Shown here piece by piece: positions 58,853-63,661 of a stretch of 63,661 bases of DNA (position 1 is the stretch's first letter; every line of letters starts with the position of its first letter). Source of the stretch: Bacillota bacterium (GTDB lineage Bacteria > Bacillota > Clostridia > Peptostreptococcales > Anaerovoracaceae); the NCBI GenBank assembly GCA_017556505.1, contig JAFYNS010000096.1:1-63661 (forward strand), read 5' to 3'. A model generated the notes under the pieces. That model saw nothing but the letters and a program-made list of their open reading frames with translations, was not told the DNA's origin and made no database searches. The translations under genes and the position numbers were made by a program.

Positions 58853-60103
58853 ATGCAATACATTATTGCAATCGCACTGCTGGTTATTTTTTCAGCCTAC
58901 TTTTCCGCAACGGAAACGGCTTTTACTTCTGCCAACCGGATTCGGCTGAAGAGCCTGGCCGGCGATGGAAATAAGAAGGCGAAGGATGTTCTGGACCTGT
59001 GTGAAAATTACGACTCGCTGCTGTCCAGTATTCTGGTGGGCAACAACATCGTAAATATCGCCATGTCTTCTCTGGCGACGGTATTCTTCATGCAGCTGTA
59101 TCCGAAATACGGTGCAACCATTGCCACTGCTGTCATTACCGTAGTAGTTCTGGTCTTTGGTGAAATTTCACCGAAGAGCATAGCCAAGGAAAAGGCGGAA
59201 GACTTCGCTATGATATCTGCACCGCTGATTCGAATCATCATGGTAGTGCTCACACCGATAAACTGGATTTTCTCCCAGTGGAAGAAGCTGCTGGCCAAGC
59301 TGTTTGATGTGGACGTAGCACGTCCGATTACAGAAGATGAACTGCTGACCATCGTAGAAGAAGCAGAAACAGAAGGCGGCATCGATGAAGGGCAGAGCGA
59401 ACTGATTCAGAATGCAATTGAATTTAACGAACGTGAAGCCTGGGACGTTCTGACACCTCGAGTAGATATCGAAGCCATTGAGGCCGATGAAGATAAAGAA
59501 GAAATCGCCAAGCTGTTTATGGAAACCGGGTTCAGCCGTCTGCCGGTCTATGAAGATGACCTGGACAATATTCTGGGCGTGCTGAATCAGAAGGACTTCC
59601 ACAACCATATCCGTAATACGGATCTGCCCGTATCTGCTTACGTGAAGCCGGTAATCTTTGTAGCAGGTTCCATGAAGATTTCCCAGCTGCTGAAGCGTCT
59701 GCAGACTGCCAAGGCGCATATCGCCATTATCGTCGATGAATACGGCGGAACCAGCGGTCTGGTAACCATGGAAGATATTATTGAGGAACTGATTGGTGAA
59801 ATCTACGACGAACATGACGGGGACCAGCTGCAGGATATCGTTCAGCAGCAGGACGGTTCTTACCGCGTGCTCTGCGGATCCAGCGTGGATAAGATGTTCG
59901 ACTATTTCGACGTGGACGAGGATCTGGACTGCAACACCGTCAACGGATGGGTGGTTCTGCAGCTGGATAAGCTGCCGTCTGTGGGCGATCATTTTGTGTA
60001 TGAAGCCGACTATAAGCGGTTCGAAGTAACCGTAACCAAGGCCGACGAACGTAAGGCTCTGGAAATCCATATGACTGTAACAGAACTGGAAACAGAAGAA
60101 TAG
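58853..60103 (+). CDS. HlyC/CorC (CNNM) family protein with CBS domains
   Basis: 416 residues from the ATG at 58853 (GGAGG ten bases upstream). N-terminal DUF21/CNNM membrane domain with about four helices (YFSATETAFTSANRIRLKSL, LVGNNIVNIAMSSLATVFF, GEISPKSIAKEKAE), a CBS pair (FMETGFSRLPVYEDDLDNILG; IVDEYGGTSGLVTMEDIIEE) and the C-terminal CorC/HlyC domain. Members export magnesium or cobalt or act in ion resistance. Followed 15 bases later by secA, perhaps in one unit. Confidence 0.9.
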   Translation: MQYIIAIALLVIFSAYFSATETAFTSANRIRLKSLAGDGNKKAKDVLDLCENYDSLLSSILVGNNIVNIAMSSLATVFFMQLYPKYGATIATAVITVVVLVFGEISPKSIAKEKAEDFAMISAPLIRIIMVVLTPINWIFSQWKKLLAKLFDVDVARPITEDELLTIVEEAETEGGIDEGQSELIQNAIEFNEREAWDVLTPRVDIEAIEADEDKEEIAKLFMETGFSRLPVYEDDLDNILGVLNQKDFHNHIRNTDLPVSAYVKPVIFVAGSMKISQLLKRLQTAKAHIAIIVDEYGGTSGLVTMEDIIEELIGEIYDEHDGDQLQDIVQQQDGSYRVLCGSSVDKMFDYFDVDEDLDCNTVNGWVVLQLDKLPSVGDHFVYEADYKRFEVTVTKADERKALEIHMTVTELETEE

Positions 60104-60118
60104 AAAGGGGTAAAACGA

Positions 60119-62911
60119 ATGGGTTTACTTGAAAAAATCTTTGGAGATATCAACACCAAAGAAGTAAAAAAACTGTCTGCCATGGCGGACCAGGTGCTGG
60201 CTCTGGAAGACAAGATGGCAGCACTGACTGACGAAGAACTGAAGGCGAAGACACCGGAATTCAAGACCCGGCTGGCAGCCGGGGAAACACTGGACGACAT
60301 CATGGTAGAAGCCTACGCAGTCTGCCGTGAAGCGGCTTGGAGAAGCGTAGGCATGAAGCACTTCAAAGTACAGGTAATCGGCGGTATCGCCCTCCATCAG
60401 GGACGTATCGCAGAAATGAAGACCGGGGAAGGTAAGACTCTGGTTGCGACTCTGCCGACCTATCTGAATGCACTGGAAGGCAAGGGTGTGCATGTCATCA
60501 CTGTAAACGACTATCTGGCAAAGCGAGACGCAGAGTGGATGGGCAAAATCTATACTTATCTGGGCCTGACCGTTGGCTGTGTAATTCACGAAGTAACCGG
60601 TGCTGCCAGAAAGCAGGCATATAACGCAGATATTACTTACGGTACCAATAACGAGTTCGGTTTCGACTACCTGAGAGACAACATGGTAACCTACCAGGAA
60701 GAACTGCTTCAGAGAGAACTGAACTTTGCCATCATCGACGAAGTAGACTCCATTCTGGTGGATGAAGCCAGAACTCCGCTGATCATTTCCGGCCGCGGCG
60801 ACAAATCCACCGATCTGTATCAGATTGCAGACCGTTTCGTTAAGGGATTGCGTGTCGAAGATGATTTTACCATCGAAGAAAAAGACAAGCGCGTGGCGCT
60901 GACCGAAGAAGGTATCGCCAAGGCTGAAAAATATTTTGCCATCGATAATCTGGGTGATCCGGAAAATATGGAAATCAACCACCACATCCAGGAAGCGCTG
61001 AAGGCAAGAAACACCATGAAGCGTGACGTAGACTACATCGTAAAAGACGGCGAAATCATCATTGTCGACGAGTTCACCGGCCGTCTCATGTACGGACGCC
61101 GTTACAGCAACGGTCTCCACCAGGCCATTGAAGCCAAGGAAGGTGTATTCGTACGCTCCGAATCCAAGACACTGGCTACCATCACCCTGCAGAACTATTT
61201 CAGAATGTATAACAAGCTGGCAGGTATGACCGGTACCGCCAAGACAGAAGAAGATGAATTCCGTGACATCTATAACATGGACGTTGTGGTAATTCCAACC
61301 AACCGTCCGGTCAGCAGAATTGACAGAGATGATGAAGTATTCGGTACAGAAGCAGCCAAGTTCAAGGCGATTGCAAACAGAATCGCGGAAGCTCACGAAA
61401 CAGGACAGCCTGTACTGGTTGGTACCATTTCCATCGAGAACTCCGAAAAAATCAGCACCATGCTGAAGAAGCGCGGTGTAAAGCATAACGTGCTCAATGC
61501 GAAGCAGCATGATAAGGAAGCTGCCATTGTCGCAGAAGCAGGCCGTCTGGGTGCAGTAACCATCGCAACCAACATGGCCGGACGTGGTACCGACATTATC
61601 CTGGGCGGCAACCCGGAATTCGAAGCAAAGCGTGAAATGGAAGCCAACGGTTTCACTGAAGAACAGATTTCTTTCGCTACCAGCTATGTGGGCAGCACAG
61701 ATCCGGAAATGAACCGTGCACGCGAAGTGTTCCACCAGCTCCACGAAAAGTACAAAGCAGAACGTGCGGATGAACAGGCCAGAGTTAAGGAACTGGGCGG
61801 TCTGTGTATCATCGGTACAGAACGTCACGAATCCAGACGTATCGACAACCAGCTGCGAGGCCGTGCCGGCCGTCAGGGTGACCCTGGTGAGACACAGTTC
61901 TTCATCTCACTGGAAGATGACCTAATGCGTCTCTTCGGCGGCGACAGAATCCAGGGCTTCATGGATAAAGTAGGCATGGGTGAAGATTCCATCGGTGCAG
62001 GTCTTCTGTCCAAGACCATCGAAAACGCGCAGAAGAAGGTGGAAGGCAGAAACTTTGACATAAGAAAATACGTACTTCAGTACGACAACGTTATGAATAA
62101 GCAGCGTGAAGTCATCTACGATGAACGCCGCAAGGTTCTCTTCGGTGAAGACCTGAAGGACAATATCATGGGCATGATGGCGACTCTGGTGGAAAACCTG
62201 GTGAAGCCGGCAACCATGGACAGCAAGTTCGCAGAAGAGTGGGATATCCCGGCGCTGTCTGATGACCTGAAGCGTATTACCGGACACTTCCCTGGCCTTT
62301 CCTACACAGACGATCAGCTTCACGACCTGACAGCAGAACAGCTGGAAGATGACGTGAAGGAAATCTTCTATAACCTCTATGATAAGAAGGAAGCTGAAGT
62401 GGGAGCCGATAAAATGCGTGAAGTGGAACGTATGATTCTGCTCCGTGTTGTAGACAATCACTGGATGGATCATATTCAGGCAATGGATGACCTGAAGCAG
62501 GGTATCGGACTCCGTTCCCTGGGACAGATGGACCCTGCGGTTGCCTATGCAAACGAAGGTTTCGACATGTTCGAAGAGATGATCGGCGAAATTCAGCACG
62601 AAACTGTGAAGTACTGCTACAACGTGACCGTGCAGACTGACACACGCCGCCGCTCCATCATCCGTGTGGGCGATGCCAGAAAGGATGAATACCGCGGGGA
62701 TGCAGCTTCCATGGCAAGACGTGCAGCATCTGCAGATTCACAGATGGCAGGTGCAGCGTCCGGTCAGATGCCTGGGGCGGCACCGGAAGAAGTCAAAAAG
62801 CAGGAAACTGTACGCCGTGATGCACCGAAGATTGGAAGAAATGACGACTGTCCTTGCGGCTCCGGTAAAAAGTACAAGAACTGCTGCATGAAGAAGAATC
62901 AGGATTGTTAG
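60119..62911 (+). CDS. secA: Preprotein translocase ATPase SecA
   Basis: 930 residues. Full SecA: Walker A GEGKTL ([17 protein letters not shown]), [19 protein letters not shown] (Walker B), preprotein crosslinking and scaffold domains, [15 protein letters not shown] (motif VI), and the C-terminal zinc motif [13 protein letters not shown] for SecB or lipid binding. Drives Sec-dependent export at the cytoplasmic membrane. RBS GAAAGGGG. No second secA is in the window. A terminator follows. Confidence 0.97.
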   Translation: MGLLEKIFGDINTKEVKKLSAMADQVLALEDKMAALTDEELKAKTPEFKTRLAAGETLDDIMVEAYAVCREAAWRSVGMKHFKVQVIGGIALHQGRIAEMKTGEGKTLVATLPTYLNALEGKGVHVITVNDYLAKRDAEWMGKIYTYLGLTVGCVIHEVTGAARKQAYNADITYGTNNEFGFDYLRDNMVTYQEELLQRELNFAIIDEVDSILVDEARTPLIISGRGDKSTDLYQIADRFVKGLRVEDDFTIEEKDKRVALTEEGIAKAEKYFAIDNLGDPENMEINHHIQEALKARNTMKRDVDYIVKDGEIIIVDEFTGRLMYGRRYSNGLHQAIEAKEGVFVRSESKTLATITLQNYFRMYNKLAGMTGTAKTEEDEFRDIYNMDVVVIPTNRPVSRIDRDDEVFGTEAAKFKAIANRIAEAHETGQPVLVGTISIENSEKISTMLKKRGVKHNVLNAKQHDKEAAIVAEAGRLGAVTIATNMAGRGTDIILGGNPEFEAKREMEANGFTEEQISFATSYVGSTDPEMNRAREVFHQLHEKYKAERADEQARVKELGGLCIIGTERHESRRIDNQLRGRAGRQGDPGETQFFISLEDDLMRLFGGDRIQGFMDKVGMGEDSIGAGLLSKTIENAQKKVEGRNFDIRKYVLQYDNVMNKQREVIYDERRKVLFGEDLKDNIMGMMATLVENLVKPATMDSKFAEEWDIPALSDDLKRITGHFPGLSYTDDQLHDLTAEQLEDDVKEIFYNLYDKKEAEVGADKMREVERMILLRVVDNHWMDHIQAMDDLKQGIGLRSLGQMDPAVAYANEGFDMFEEMIGEIQHETVKYCYNVTVQTDTRRRSIIRVGDARKDEYRGDAASMARRAASADSQMAGAASGQMPGAAPEEVKKQETVRRDAPKIGRNDDCPCGSGKKYKNCCMKKNQDC

Positions 62912-62941
62912 AAACCATCTTATATCATAGGAAACAAACGT

Positions 62942-62974
62942 CGAACCACCGATTAATCGGTGGTTCGTTTGTTT
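62942..62974. terminator. Terminator after secA
   Basis: CGAACCACCGATTA and its complement form a perfect 26-base palindrome (62942-62967), followed on the plus strand by TTTGTTT. It may also serve the convergent EBP3 gene. Confidence 0.85.
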
Positions 62975-62985
62975 CCTGCGATTTT

Positions 62986-63661
62986 CTATAATTTTCTGTA
63001 TAAATATGATCTGTGTACGCCTAATGCTTTAGCGGTTTTCGTGATATTTCCATCGAAATAGTCTAGAGCATTTTGTATGATGCTATTCTCATAATTTTGC
63101 ACTAGCGTTTTTAAATCACAGTCACAGAATTTACTTTCAACGCTTGAAGTGCATTGCTGTTTCGTGTTTATAGCTGTTGTGCTTTGTTTTGATGAATAAA
63201 AATTGTAAATTTCCGGAGGTAATATATCTTTCTCATCGCTATCACCGACTACTACAATTCGATTTACACAATTTTTTAACTCACGTACATTACCTGGCCA
63301 GCTGTATTCCGTCAGGAGCGTGCGTATATGCTGCGAGATAGAAATTTGAGAGGAATATTTCTTATTATAATAATCCAGATAATAATCAAGTAACAGTGGA
63401 ACATCTTCGGGACGCTCTCTTAAAGGAGGTAATTTTATTGGAATAATATTCAATCTATATAACAAATCCTTCCTGAAAAGGCCAAGTTCTGCCATTTCCT
63501 CTAAATTCCTATTTGTTGCTGCAATAATACGGACATCAACTTTTAAGGGCTTGGTGTCGCCGACTCTGGTGATTTCTCCGCTTTCAATGGCTCTGAGCAA
63601 TTTTGCCTGCATAGATAAAGGCATTTCGCCAACTTCGTCCAGAAAAAGTGTCCCACCATCG
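62986..63661 (-). CDS. Sigma-54 enhancer-binding protein, C-terminal part (EBP3, cut by window end)
   Basis: The frame is open to the window edge; 225 codons are visible. It starts in the Walker B region (GGTLFLDEVGEM) and shows the sensor I ATNRN, the arginine-finger region GLFRKDLLYRLNIIPI, PGNVRELKNC and a Fis-like helix-turn-helix at the end (NITKTAKALGVHRSYLYRKL). Walker A, the GAFTGA loop and any sensor domain lie outside. The DNA is strikingly AT-rich with A/T third positions compared with the rest of the window, which suggests recent transfer. No sigma-54 promoter was found near it. Confidence 0.9.
   Translation of the reverse strand, partial: DGGTLFLDEVGEMPLSMQAKLLRAIESGEITRVGDTKPLKVDVRIIAATNRNLEEMAELGLFRKDLLYRLNIIPIKLPPLRERPEDVPLLLDYYLDYYNKKYSSQISISQHIRTLLTEYSWPGNVRELKNCVNRIVVVGDSDEKDILPPEIYNFYSSKQSTTAINTKQQCTSSVESKFCDCDLKTLVQNYENSIIQNALDYFDGNITKTAKALGVHRSYLYRKL

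Noticed and set aside
62942-62967. Perfect palindrome after secA as an attachment or recombination site
   Set aside because: It is followed by a T-run and sits right after a stop codon, so a terminator explains it.

Overview
The window looks like chromosomal DNA from an anaerobic, amino-acid-fermenting member of the Clostridia (Firmicutes). The evidence is the strong AGGAGG-type ribosome binding sites, the B12-dependent methylaspartate (glutamate mutase) pathway, a CsoR/CopA copper operon, a Y-family polymerase/YolD pair, sigma-54 enhancer-binding proteins beside dedicated -24/-12 promoters, and no sugar pathway. A relative of the glutamate-fermenting Eubacteriales (Anaerovoracaceae-like) is my guess, not something I can prove. 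No rRNA, tRNA, CRISPR array, insertion sequence or phage gene was recognised.

Layout. 0-6.3 kb: end of a Y-family DNA polymerase, YolD-like protein, membrane HTH regulator, Dph6-like ligase and GNAT acetyltransferase, then the copper operon csoR-copA, whose ATPase carries a C-terminal CopZ domain with its own ribosome binding site. 6.3-12 kb (minus): cobalamin nucleotide-loop assembly (cobT, two cobU-type genes, cobS, a phosphatase) with an M20 peptidase and a TIM-barrel protein. 12-22.7 kb: EamA transporter, HD protein, an ECF sigma factor with two membrane proteins, a thioredoxin-thioredoxin reductase fusion, a serine hydrolase, a Sel1-like protein and a lipoprotein cyclophilin.

22.7-32.6 kb (minus) is a ten-gene unit in transcription order glmS-glmL-glmE-mal-citG-citD-citE-citF-citC-citX. 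It converts glutamate to 3-methylaspartate, mesaconate and, via a citrate-lyase-type citramalate lyase, acetate plus pyruvate. The missing hydratase step (mesaconate to citramalate) is plausibly the two-subunit class I fumarase at 52.3-53.7 kb. The B12 salvage genes at 7.6-11.2 kb serve the cofactor of glutamate mutase.

33.6-50 kb (plus) is the most unusual part: an RpiR-like regulator, a sensorless sigma-54 activator, an AlaDH/PNT-type dehydrogenase behind a -24/-12 promoter, a complete oligopeptide-type ABC transporter, two tandem cytosolic NlpC/P60 proteins, an MmgE/PrpD protein, a second sigma-54 activator with a sensor domain, and an alanine-dehydrogenase-like gene behind a second -24/-12 promoter that has two palindromic upstream sites. 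I read this as an uncharacterised, sigma-54-controlled system for import and breakdown of an amino-acid conjugate or peptide, probably feeding the glutamate pathway next to it.

50-63.7 kb: CapA-like protein, GntR regulator, fumarase/mesaconase with a P-loop protein, a membrane protein of unknown function, a probable structured small RNA, a phosphoribosyltransferase and a GT51 transglycosylase, a BirA that probably autorepresses, a CBS-domain CNNM/HlyC protein, SecA, and the end of a third sigma-54 activator whose DNA is noticeably AT-richer than the rest.
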